From Burhinus oedicnemus (Eukaryota; Chordata; Aves; Charadriiformes; Burhinidae), in NCBI GenBank assembly GCA_008921705.1, contig VFFE01007869.1, forward strand, positions 3,032,861-3,096,860: 64,000 bases of DNA. Direction: 5' to 3'. The position numbers were made by a program, and so were the translations under genes. The notes under the pieces were generated by a model that had not been told where the DNA came from, made no database searches, and saw only the letters and a program-made list of their open reading frames with translations. Shown here piece after piece: positions 38,980-49,940 of this stretch (positions are counted from its first letter, which is position 1; each line of letters begins with the position of its first letter).

Positions 38980-40296
38980 AAACGCAAGAGAGGATCTTGG
39001 CCCTGAAAACCATCATTTTTCCCCTGAATATTCAGGTAGTCATCTCACAGACGTACCCCACAAGAACTGTATCAGATCCAGCCAAAGAGGATGTAATCAT
39101 AACTATTTTTACATGGCATAAGTCTCCTCTTTGATATTTTTTAAGAACGCTGATAAAGTACTTCAAAGAGATACACGCAGTCATGCTTATCCTCCCTTCT
39201 CAACACAGTGTGTATTCCGAGAGCTGCAGAAGGACAGAAAATTCTGCGTATTTTTAGCTGTCATTTATATTTCTATCTCTGCATGGGATTAAGGAAGTTT
39301 CTCCTTCTTCTGAGAAAAATGAAAGTACCAAGAATAAAACTGCAAAATCAACAACCAACATCTGCTCCACTAATATTACTGAAAGAATCCATTTCCCAGA
39401 GGGATTAACAACAACTGCATAAGCATGGATCAATATTGATATAGTCAAATTATCCAGATGCATGCAGAGAATCGTTTGCTGCTCCTGAAGATAAATTTTA
39501 AAACTTAATAATTGTAGTTCCTCATTACTGGGATGAAGATACTTGGTATGGATGTGCATCCTTCTAACCTCAATAAAGGAAGGAATGTGAATGCTACTAC
39601 TCTAGCTGAGCTTTAAAATTTTATTTTCAGAGATATTAATGAAAAATTTATTTTGAAACTTGCTTTAGCATTTCCAAATGTATCAGCAAATCTTCATGGA
39701 CTAGGAAACCAAAAAAATAACATTTACAAAAATCTAGCATCACAGATGAGAACCTGGATTCTCTCAATCCTGGAAGGAGTGCATCCAAAACATGTAAATT
39801 GTAATGGGTCATTTTTTGTCACAATCAAGCCCGCTCAACTAGAGGGAAGTCAATGATCCAGGAATCAAGACACAATTAGGTAGCATTTATGTCAAGTGGC
39901 CTTAGTTTAAGGATTATCCTACCAGTTTTTCACTTACAAACTACTTAAGTAATGTTCTGGAAGTTATGGACTGTTGACTGCACTTTTGCTTACCGAAGGA
40001 TGCTGATACTTTACAGTTTGAAGAGCAAATTAATTACAGTGGAACACAAACAAGTTTGTACCTAAATTAACTAAATTTTGTTACCTAGAATTTTTTCTCT
40101 GATTTAATTATAGCTAAATTGTATCACCACTAAATTAAAGCTGTGCCCAATTAGTTCTCCAATTCTTGCTTCAAGAATAAATACTATTTGCCTTCCAGGA
40201 GCACTAAAGTATAGAAACTGCTTGAAATTATATCTTTGTAAAAATGTTTGCTACCTACTTCTAATTAAAACCATTCATCACTGGAACATCATTTGG

Positions 40297-40339
40297 GCTT
40301 TTGTTGGGGTTTGTTTTTTTGGTGGTTTTTTTTTTTTTA
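40297..40339. repeat. T/G low-complexity tract ending in a T run
   Basis: T-rich DNA with GGGG and GGTGG interruptions, ending in about 14 T. On the minus strand it reads as an A/C-rich tract. Confidence 0.85.
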
Positions 40340-43300
40340 TGTTATTGTTCTGATAAACACTCCAGGCTAAACCTAATGTATTAATTTTTAGCAAGTAAAT
40401 GCCTTGCTTTCTTGGGACGCGCCTACCTACTGAGATTAGAAGCGTTGCAAAGAAAGGGTCAGGAGTACACACGTCCCCTCTCATCAGCTGTCCTGCACCT
40501 TTCCCAGGCAGATTCATGCCCAAGTTTTCAGCTATACTGGGGCACTTTTGTAGAGAATCTCTAATGCCCAACATCAAAGCCAGCATCTCGGTTTCCAAAG
40601 TTGGTTGTGCTCTTACTGGTAGTCAAGTGTTTTTAGTTTAAATGGCTTTAAACTTAGTACCTAATTTAATTAAATTTTGCATTTTAACTTTCATAGAATT
40701 TAAATGGCGAAGTCCGGATGGCACAAAGTGCCTCAGCAGCCATTTTCTGAGATAGAAAACTGAGGTTTAAAACTATCGGAACAGTTAGGCGATGTGATAC
40801 TTTGTGGAAAACATCTTACATATACCTTGGATAATTTGGGTCATCTTCCTTCATGAAGGAAACAGAGGCATGTGGGAGAAAAACAATGAACTCAGAACAC
40901 ATATTCTAAGCAGTTTTGGAACAAGATTTGAGAAAAATCCCTTTTATTTTGAAAGGAGACGAACCTTGATACGGTTATACCACAGAGCACTTTTTAAAAG
41001 AAATTCAGCTTCTGCATGCTGGGCCTGATCTGGCAATTCCCTTTATGTCAGCCAAAGGTAGAAACGTTTCAAAATGCTGCAGAATCAGGCACTCAAAAAA
41101 GTGTCCCTATTAGCACCCATGCCAGCTTGTTCTAAAAGGCTCTTGCCATCTAAAACTGCAGAACTTGCTGCCTTAAAAACAACATGTACCTCGGCTAATG
41201 GTCGAGTTATGAAAAGGAATTTAAAAGCAAAAATGTCAAAGAAAGGAAGATTTCTAAAAACCTTATGAGCTTTCATCTTCCTCAAAGCCTGGAGCTGCAC
41301 AAATTACCGATGAAGTTGTATTCTGGAAAGGCTATAAGATGCGAGAAGTATTTCTACTTACAGTTTCTCTATCACTTAGTTATCTGTTAGGGTTTGGGGG
41401 GTTTTTTCCCCTTTTTTTTTTTAAATCAGACTTACCTGCTTCTTTCTTGGGAACTCATTTCCCGGTGAACAGATAAGTGGAGAGCTGCCTTTTACCCACA
41501 AGAAGGCGCGAGGATAGTATCTCAGGCATCTGGGATGGGTCAGCAAAGATGCAACCAGGATATCTGAACTGGAGCGCTTGGGTTGAGACACTGGCTCAGC
41601 CACAGCCCGTGGCCCCTCTCCGGCTCCGTGTCCGCTCCCGGGAGGCAGCCCCCATCCATGGCAGGAGGGATGTACCTGCAAGGCAGGACATGTCCAACTG
41701 AGCAATGGCAAATAGCACTTGCAATGGAGGACTTCGGTCAAAAGAAAGCTTCTTTAGCTGAGCCTGTCCTGGGAGCACCTCCATCCCCATTTGAACTTGA
41801 AACAACGGATTTCGTTTACTGGTCCCAAAGCTCTGCTTTGCCTAAAGACTGCAAATATTGGGATCTTATGACAACTTGAGACTTCTGTCTGTAAGCCTCC
41901 TGCTAAAGCCAACAAACAGAAACAGGCATTTGCATTGGCTGTGTTTTCTCGAGTCTCCAGAGTTTTTGAGCATGTCTTTTTTGAGACTGTTTTTATTTAG
42001 ATATGCACGGAGGAAAAATATAGCTTCAGCTTTTAATCCGCTGCTGAAGTGCCTACAGCCACTCTTCTACTCTTAATACCCAACAAGAAACCACAAACCT
42101 CGTGCAAAGGAAACTGCTTCTTGCCAAGGCCTTGACTTTCCCATCAGCATGTACAGTATTGCCATCAACACCTTCCAGTGCTGCTCTCACCTCCTATTTA
42201 TTGAAGACGTTTTCATGGAAGTGCAAAAACCAGAAGCACTTTTAACTTCACCGTCAGAGACAAAAGCTGCAAAAGCAGTGTGTCATTAATGTAGTGGCTA
42301 GAAAAAAAACCAGCAAACTTATGTAAAGAGAAATATTTGGGATTGTTACTTATAGTAGGCTATTACCTCTTTATAACAACCTAGACAGACCCAATTCATC
42401 ACAGCTTATAACAATATGTATTTTTTTTTATACCAAGCCAGTCAGAGAGAGGAACAAGAACTGCCAGGGAGAGAAATCAAACTCCACCAGGTTGGACTTC
42501 CCCATCTCCACTTCTCCTGTTCTCCAAAAGCCCAACACCTGCTACGTTTCCACCAGGACATCAGGGTGATCAGCAAGTAACAAGCGGAACTTAAGCAAGA
42601 AACCATGAGCAAGTAAAGTGGAACATAACATGTACACGTACTGTTTGTATGTGTGTTAAAACAGCCTTGACAACCCAACCCGGTGGGCTAAAAATCCAGT
42701 AAAACAACATAAAATTGTGCAGGCACTGTCCCAGTAATGCCTTGTGCGTGCACTGGCTGCGTACCACTGCTGCGATGTACTGTCTGCAGCGAGAGCTGGC
42801 TCCTCCTTCAAGGGCAGGAAAGTCCTCCACACTAACTCTGAATTAAAAACAAACAATATTATTCAAGAGACTATAGTCAGTTTTGGAAGCTGCAACCATT
42901 AATTACTTCTGTGGTTTTGTAGGTTTAAGTTTTTAAACACAGCACCAGAGTGCTTAAAGATCCTCCTGATTAAATAATTCAAAATGTTTGCACTGTATAA
43001 CGTGTTTGAAGGGGAGAGAAAACTATGCTAAACACTGAATTCACAAGCAAGCACTTCATTAACATGCCATGGTATCAAATATTTATTGCCTTCCCCACTG
43101 TAATGAGCTCATTTAAGACAAATGTGAGAAAACCCCGTCTCCTATTAATGTGGGCAGTGTTTTATTTATGTGCAGTTTAATATTCACTTTAGGCCACACC
43201 AAAATATAAACATACAATTAATATTTCATTAATAGGAAAGCAAAATCTATTTCTCTGGCTTGCCTTTCGGAAAAGACAAAGCAGGGGTGGTGTGCCGCCA

Positions 43301-43506
43301 TGCTGCAGCACACGCTGCCCTCCGAGGGGAACAATCAATATTCAGTTATTAGAAATCTCTTTTTCCTTCCCAGATTTGCTGTTTCCACAGGAGTTGCAAT
43401 CCGCTGCTTTTTCCAGGAAAAACGAGAGTAGCGGGTTATAAGGGCCTGGGAACAGACTAGATGTGCCCTCAGGACGCTTCTCTGCTTGCTCTATAGCACG
43501 CGGTTA

Positions 43507-43530
43507 GGGGAGGGACTGTCAGGGCACGGG
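43507..43530 (+). other. G-quadruplex motif
   Basis: GGGG, GGG, GGG, GGG separated by loops of 1, 7 and 3 bases satisfy the G3+N1-7 pattern. The long middle loop makes this weaker than the motif at 47107. Confidence 0.5.
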
Positions 43531-44713
43531 AACGAGCTGGGGTGATGCTGGATCACCCAAGTTAATGATTTAACCACTGTCAGCGACCTACATATAAAAT
43601 ATCCATGGGCTCGTACCTCCCCTGCAGATGTTAGGTCTCGAAAGCAACCCAACCCTCGGATCAACGCCAGGCTTCGCGGCGATGCCGTGAGCGAGGTTCG
43701 GGTTGGCGACCACCAAGCTCTGTGGCACCAGCTCCCTCGGTGACCATGCCTGCGTAACCCCAGAGAGCTCGTCAGCCCCTGTCCCTCCCCGGGTCCAGGT
43801 GTCAGGCAGAGCTCCTCTCTCCCCCCGACACGTCACCAGCAGTCTCAGCATCACCCAGGCGTTGTTTTGTCCCCCAGTTAAGGGGAGCAATACTTTGGGT
43901 ATGTTTCTCCGAGGTCACCACCCCATCCACAGCTCTCTTCCAGATTAAGCATTGGATTCGGGTTTTGTCCACACGGATACAAGTTTTTGCAGCAGGGATC
44001 TGAGCTGCAGTGTTTATCAGGTATTAGGCAGTATCTCCTAAATTGGGCAGCAGATAAGCTGAAGTTTGTTTGAGAAAGCGACATTCTCACACTTCCAGCA
44101 TTTCTGCATTTTGCCCGCGCTTATTTTTCCTTTCAGCAACAATAACGGTAACCTCTTACAACGTACACCCGTAAGATAAACAACTCACCACTGCTTATTT
44201 ACCCAGAATTGCTGAAAAGTACAGTCATGAATAGGAAATCTCATGTAAATCCAAACGCTTCGCACCTCTCCTCCCAGGGATGATTACCAGAGGCAGTGCT
44301 GCCGCGCTCGCAGAGCCTGGGGTCAGCTAGCCTCTCTCCCTTAATTTCACCGGTCTCGGGATATGCATATCAAACAGAGTTAATAAAAGCCTCTTGGCTT
44401 CTGGGGCCTAATCCAGCACCTTCTGGAGCGAGCTGTGATACTCCATTTGACTTCAACAAGCTTCTGTTGAGCGTTACACCTCGCCTCTTGTCCTTTGCAC
44501 GTTAATTAAACACCGAGTGCTCTCACCAGCAACCTGGCTCGATGGGAATGACTTGACGAAGAGCAGTGCAAACCCTTGTGGTCCCCCCTGTACTGGGGCT
44601 GCTGGTACTCGTGGCACAGCAAAAGCGTGTTTTGGGTGAAGCTTGCCTTTCTCAGCATTACCTGCTCATCAAGTGCTCTGGCTCTTGTGGCTGGGTTTTG
44701 CAAGCCTACCTTT

Positions 44714-44824
44714 CAAAAGGCTGCCCCTCTCCATCATGCATGGTCACCCTCAAAGAGCTGTCCCTCTCCATCGCGCACAGTCACCTTCAAAGGGCTGCCC
44801 CTCTCCATCGTGCACATGGTGCCC
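44714..44824. repeat. 37-bp minisatellite, three units
   Basis: Three head-to-tail units of 37 bp start at 44714, 44751 and 44788. Each opens with CAAARRGCTGYCCCTCTCCATC and ends with a TCACC-like segment, which has diverged in unit three. The period is not a multiple of three, so overlapping open frames shift between units. This gives repeated Pro/Ser/His-rich text in several frames, which is a by-product of the repeat and not a sign of a gene. Confidence 0.92.
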
Positions 44825-47106
44825 CAAGGTGGCCAAGAACTGCCCTCCAGAGACACGGTGTGGGCTTGGGATACTGCTGCCTTGTTCGGATGATTTTCCA
44901 CAGCTCTGATACTATGAAACTTGTGGAACTACTCTTTCTTCCCCTTACATGACTCTCAGGCTCAAGGTAACTTGGATAAAATATACCAATGAAGCATTAG
45001 ACAGGGTAGATGTTCCTCAGCTAGAACAAAACAAGTTTGAGATGCTCTCAGGCTAGGTGGTACATTTCTGTGGCCAGGCAGCAGGTGGGATGAGGAACCT
45101 GTCCTATACATACAGGGTGGGGTGAGGATACACGAGGGTAACTACCATAGACTGTTCTCCCTGGTAAATTAAACACAATACACCGTAATCATGAGTTTCA
45201 TTTTATTTGATTCACTAAGCTACACCTAGAGGCTAGAAGGCTGAGTGTACCTTTGCACATGGGGAGGAACACTACCATGATAACACCAGTGCAGAAGATT
45301 GAGAATTGTTTATCTTTCTGGCAGGATTTGTAAGACTAGGCAATCTATAGATCACAGCCAAAAGTCATTATTTCGTGTGTGTCTAGACAAATGGGAATAG
45401 AATAAATTCTAACAGAGATCTATTTTCAGAGCTGTTAGGTGCGAGGTAGCTTGCTTTATCATTAACTCTTACTGCTAAAAGTAACGATTTCAAGTATTAT
45501 TAAGAGTCGACAAAATTATCAGGTATTCTAGACAGTGTGAGACACCCTTGGGTGAGATTGACTTACAGGGTGGTCGAATACTCTAAGAACAAATCAACAG
45601 AAAATTCACGTACACACAAGATTGCCCATCCTCTCCCCTCAAAACACATTGGTCAGGATTGACAATCTTAGCCCTGTTTTGCTGAATGCAGAGCAGCTAG
45701 CGTTCAGCAGAAGTACAGCTGAAATCCTCATAGAAAAGAAAATATCGCCCAATCCATTTCTGAAGTGGACTGAGTGACGAGGACGTGCATATCTGACAGA
45801 AGTTTGAACCTGAAATGCATGCCTCCAGTCAAAGGGAATCATTTGCTGCCAGACATGGTCATACACATTTGCAAAGGCAGCTGGCAACTTGCCCACCTCA
45901 TTCTGGGAGCCTAGCTTTCGTTATTGCTGAAAAAGGGGAGGAAAAAACCAAAAAAACCCAACTTTTTAGGTTGAAGTAGCAGTGTCCATAGCTCTGAACC
46001 AATGAGATTAGAAAATCTAATTCAGGAAAAGTTTAGGACAGATCTACGTACAAGTCTCACTGGGCAAAATAGATACGGTTCAAGGAAGTTGAAACTTCTC
46101 CAAGCAGATGAACGATTGACATCGCTTCATGGAGATGAGGGGAAATATTAGTCATTCTCGGTGTACTTCATATTAAAAATGAAGAAGAAAATGCTTTGAA
46201 CAAATAGTAAGTTTGTAAGGGTTTGGCATAATGAATAATGCAGCAGGGCTTGGCTTTGGGAAATCCTGACTCCTAAACCCAAATTCACAAAGAGGTAGGT
46301 GGATAAAGAGCTTTTACTTCTGACTTGACAGGTGAAAAACTTAACAGACATCTTCAGAGCACCTTGGTTCCCACGTGGACACTTTTTAGTTGGTGAAACT
46401 TTAGAAGTTCTGGTGACCAACATTTGTGACCTCCTGAAGTGAAAGATGAAGTTTCAAAATTGCATCAGCGTGCCATCTGAAGATTATTTTGTTGCATCCT
46501 GTCTTTTTGGCATGTCCATCCAGTCAGGAATGCTGGATTTCCCCCTAATAGCTAGGCATGACAAGAGCATAAAGAGTACTTATTCTGCTACACTTACCTA
46601 ACTGTAGACAATTTTTCAGAACAATTAATACATTTTTGATTTTTCTCATGTCTCTCACAGGAGATGTTTGTCTACACAACTAATACAAGAACAGCGTGAG
46701 TTAACGAAGGGCTGACAACCTCTTTTGAGCTATTTAGAGAGGCTACAGACATATGATGTGTGACCCCACTGCTGCTGTTATGTTGAACCTCATTAAATGT
46801 AGGCATGGAAGTGTGGGACCACAACCTTTCTTTTTCCTTCCAACATTAACCAAGTTCATGAAAATTATCACATCTTGACATCGACAGCAATTCAGACAGC
46901 AATAACTAGTCTCATGAAAATCTAAACACCGGGAATTCATTGCTTCTTCCATTCCTGTAACGTAAATCTGTCCTCTTGGTCCAACCAGAGCACAGCTTCT
47001 TAGCAACACATACCAAAGACCTGCAACAACTCCATTAACATCTGTCAGACAAAGAAAACATCAGGATCTAGGCCATTAGTCATTTGGTCTAGGTGCAGGT
47101 AAAGGC
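44825..47106. other. Unique sequence with an unexplained open frame
   Basis: Mostly AT-rich DNA without recognisable repeats. A protein-like open stretch on the minus strand (45639-45896) is discussed as a finding. No gene is established. Confidence 0.5.
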
Positions 47107-47126
47107 GGGGGTGGGGAGGGGGAGGG
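47107..47126 (+). other. Strong G-quadruplex motif
   Basis: GGGGG T GGGG A GGGGG A GGG: four G runs with single-base loops, the most stable loop class known for quadruplexes. An A9 run follows directly, and it lies in an otherwise AT-rich neighbourhood. No promoter or telomeric context is visible. Confidence 0.75.
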
Positions 47127-49515
47127 AAAAAAAAAGAATATAGAATGTTTTGACAGGATAAAAGCCTCCTGCTTTGGAAACAAATGTGTCTGCTTCACCT
47201 TGATGCTTATTTCTGATAAATGTCCCAGCTTTGCCTCCGTATGTATCTGGCAGCAGGACCATTATCCTGTGACAAGGTCCTATTCTATAGGCATTATCTT
47301 AGCAGAGACAATACGATCAATTTAAAAACCCCAAGATGCACAACTTGCCTCAATGAACGTGACAAACACGTGAAATACCCACCACCCCCAACCCAGAGAA
47401 GGGTGTACAACATGAGAATTTCAACGTACAAGTTTTACAAAACAGAGTGTAATTAGCTACAATATTTTTTTTATAAGGTTATTGCATACAAGCAAGTATT
47501 GCCATTATTCTTTTGATAGGATTTTTTCTCTCCAGTTCCTCAAATAAAACCAGTGGCTTTACACCCATTATATCAGCATAATGGTTTTTAATCACAAATG
47601 TGCATAATGATAGAGTTCCTATTGGCTGAAAGACTATTTAGCACAGGTCTGTATTGGGTTTTGGAAAGCAGAGAAAGGAGATGCATTTAGTGAAGCAAAT
47701 TCCAGCTGCAGCTAAACATGCATTTTTATGCATGAATCATTCTCCCAAGATGCATGCTGTGGTGACCAGGCATGTTTTTAAGCTTGAGATAGAAACGTTT
47801 AGAAACCAATGAAAAATTCATTGTCCGGAGTAGATTTGACTGTGGAATGATCTTCCAGAGGAGAGTTTGCAACTCAAAACTTTAAGGTCCTATGAAAATG
47901 CTGGGAAGCTCCTCTCTCAGAAAGTTGTAAGCAAGGTATTTGATTTTGTGAATATCCCCTTTTATTCCTAACACTGTCCCAAATGCAGCAAAAGTGCCCT
48001 TTTGATGTAAAAAAAAACAAACAAACAAACAAAAAAACCCCAAACCACCAACAAGGGAGTGAGGGGGGCAGCTAGAGACTCCATAAAGTCCTCTAGATCC
48101 TCAGGTGTTGCCACAGATTTGTATAAGAAGTTCATAAATAGGAAGTAGAATAAAATCCTTAAACTAATTAGACAGAGTCTGCCCTGCGGTTCATCTCCAT
48201 CTCAACACCCATTACACTGCCTCTTTCATTTTCTCATAATTCTCCTTAAAAGCTTGCAAGGTCTTTCTTCAAAAGCCGAAGGAAATCTGTTCACTTCTTT
48301 GAGCTAAATTTCGTTCGAGAAGGTGTGAACTAAAATGAAAGGCTGCCAGGTAGTCAGGTTGCGTATTGCCATGCCTACTGATGCTGCTTAAATAACCTAA
48401 CTGTATTCCTCAAATTAATTTCTCTAGTCTGCATCCAAATTCACTTGAAGTCACTAGAAACATTACCATTAACTGCAACAAGTTTTGAGTCCAGAGCACT
48501 TGTAGCTTTAATTGCGGACCTTTTCCTGAAGACAAAATCATCTTTTCTGGCAACAGCGAACAGCCCACTCTTAAGAAGGCTGGAGTGTCACAACTCGGTA
48601 AGTGTGTCAAATGAAGAACACCTACTCACCCGCATCCACAACACCAAATGCATCTGCCCCTTGCCATAAAAACAAAAAAAAAATGTTTACTTCAGGAGCT
48701 TTCCCCCCTACAAGTTCAGCTCCCACCTTAGAAAATAAATGGGATGGTTCCACCTCATCCTTTACCCTGAGGCAGGAGTCCCTTCTGATAACAACGTGTT
48801 CCATTGGCATTTTGACAAATTAATCAACGGAGCAGTGGAAAAAAGCAACATTTTTCAATACTTCTGGCAGTATATTGTTGTTGGTAGTCGGCTTGTTACC
48901 TCTTCTGTGTCAATGTGATTTCTGAGATTGACATTGAGGATTGGCTCTCACCTTGGGGCTAAAAGACAGTGGGTGATGCTGGGGGTCACCAACCAGAAAG
49001 ACTTCAAGTTCAAAGCAGACCTTCAACCCAGGTGATGAAGTGCTGTCACCTCTTTTACAGCACCCCCAGGAGATGCGATGCTCTCAGAGCCAGCAGCGGA
49101 GATGCACCAACCCCCAGATTTTATGCTAAAGGGCACCACAAACACAACCACGAACGGGAAGAGAAAGACCAGGAAAAACAACACATTTCATTCACTTTCA
49201 GCTCATGCAAGAACCGTGTCATTTTCACTACCCTCTTCCCAGACTCAGTGTCCCCAAAGGCTGCTGCAGCGTGCCAGCAGACTGCAGCTCTCGGCTCCGA
49301 CGCCCCACAGGAATGCACGCAGCCAGCGACCCTGCAAGCCCTTGCCACCGCTTCACGTCCCACCTCGAGGAGTCACCCAGGTGGTGACACCTCTGCTCAT
49401 AATGAAATGAAATATAAGTGACAAAGTTGTCCCACTTTTTCCCAAGACTGTCAAGCAGTTTAAGGGCAAAGCTAGAAACAGAACTGAAGTTTCCAAATTC
49501 AGTGGCCTAGTTCTA
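47127..49515. other. Unique sequence, no gene seen
   Basis: Includes a cluster of ATGCAT words at 47717-47757, a CAAA microsatellite at 48009-48037 and a stretch at 47840-47930 faintly like a very old CR1/L3-type LINE piece. Long open frames at 48969-49421 overlap on both strands and have no recognisable motif. Confidence 0.5.
48009..48037. repeat. (CAAA)n microsatellite
   Basis: A9, then three CAAA units, then A-rich sequence. Imperfect and short. Confidence 0.9.
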
Positions 49516-49940
49516 GATCACAGAATGGTTTAGCTTGGAAGGGACCTTAAAGACCATCCAGTTCCCACCCCCCTGCCATGGGCAGGGACACATCCCACTA
49601 GTCCTGGTTGCTCCAAGCCCCATCCAACCTGGCCTTGAACACCTCCAGGCATGGGGCAGCCACAGCTGCTCTGGGCAACCTGGGCCAGGGTCTCACCACC
49701 CTCACAGGCAACAATTTCTTCCCGAGATCTCATCTAAATCTGCCCTCTTTCAGTGTAAAACCGTTCCCCCTCGTCCTCTGGCTCCACTCCCTGACCCAGA
49801 GTCCCTCCCCAGCTTTCCTGGAGCCCCATTAGGGACTGGAAGGGGCTGGAAGGTCTCCCCAGAGCCTTCTCTTCTCCAGGCTGAACACCCCCAACTCTCT
49901 CAGCCTGTCCTCACAGCAGAGGGGCTCCAGCCCTTGGATC
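49516..49940 (-). mobile_element. CR1 LINE 3' end, best preserved copy
   Basis: The plus strand is a close antisense match to the classic avian CR1 3' region. It starts with 'cacagaatggtttagcttgg' and runs through 'aagggaccttaaagaccatc', 'catgggcagggacacatccc', 'catccaacctggccttgaac', 'ctctgggcaacctgggccag', 'agagtccctccccagctttc' and 'cttctcttctccaggctgaa' to a 'ggggctccagcccttgg' end. It is 5' truncated, as usual for CR1. It is less diverged than the other copies in this window, so probably the youngest. The 156-codon frame on the plus strand (49535-50005) is its antisense shadow. No reverse transcriptase region is present. Confidence 0.96.

Larger units (their letters stand above)
36921..44713. 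other. Unique sequence, no gene seen
   Basis: Contains small repeats (19-bp duplication at 38942-38979, T runs near 40297-40339 and 41410-41423). There is an AT-rich, apparently non-repetitive block at 43040-43260, a G-quadruplex motif at 43507-43530 and a GC-richer CpG-bearing stretch at 43600-43850. No exon stood out. Confidence 0.5.

Noticed and set aside
47840..47930. Faint resemblance to an ancient CR1/L3-type 3' region ('gtggaatgatcttccagagg')
   Set aside because: Only scattered words match; too diverged to call by eye.
48969..49421. 150-codon plus frame with overlapping frames on both strands
   Set aside because: Several simultaneous open frames in a GC-richer stretch, no splice-site support, and no motif.
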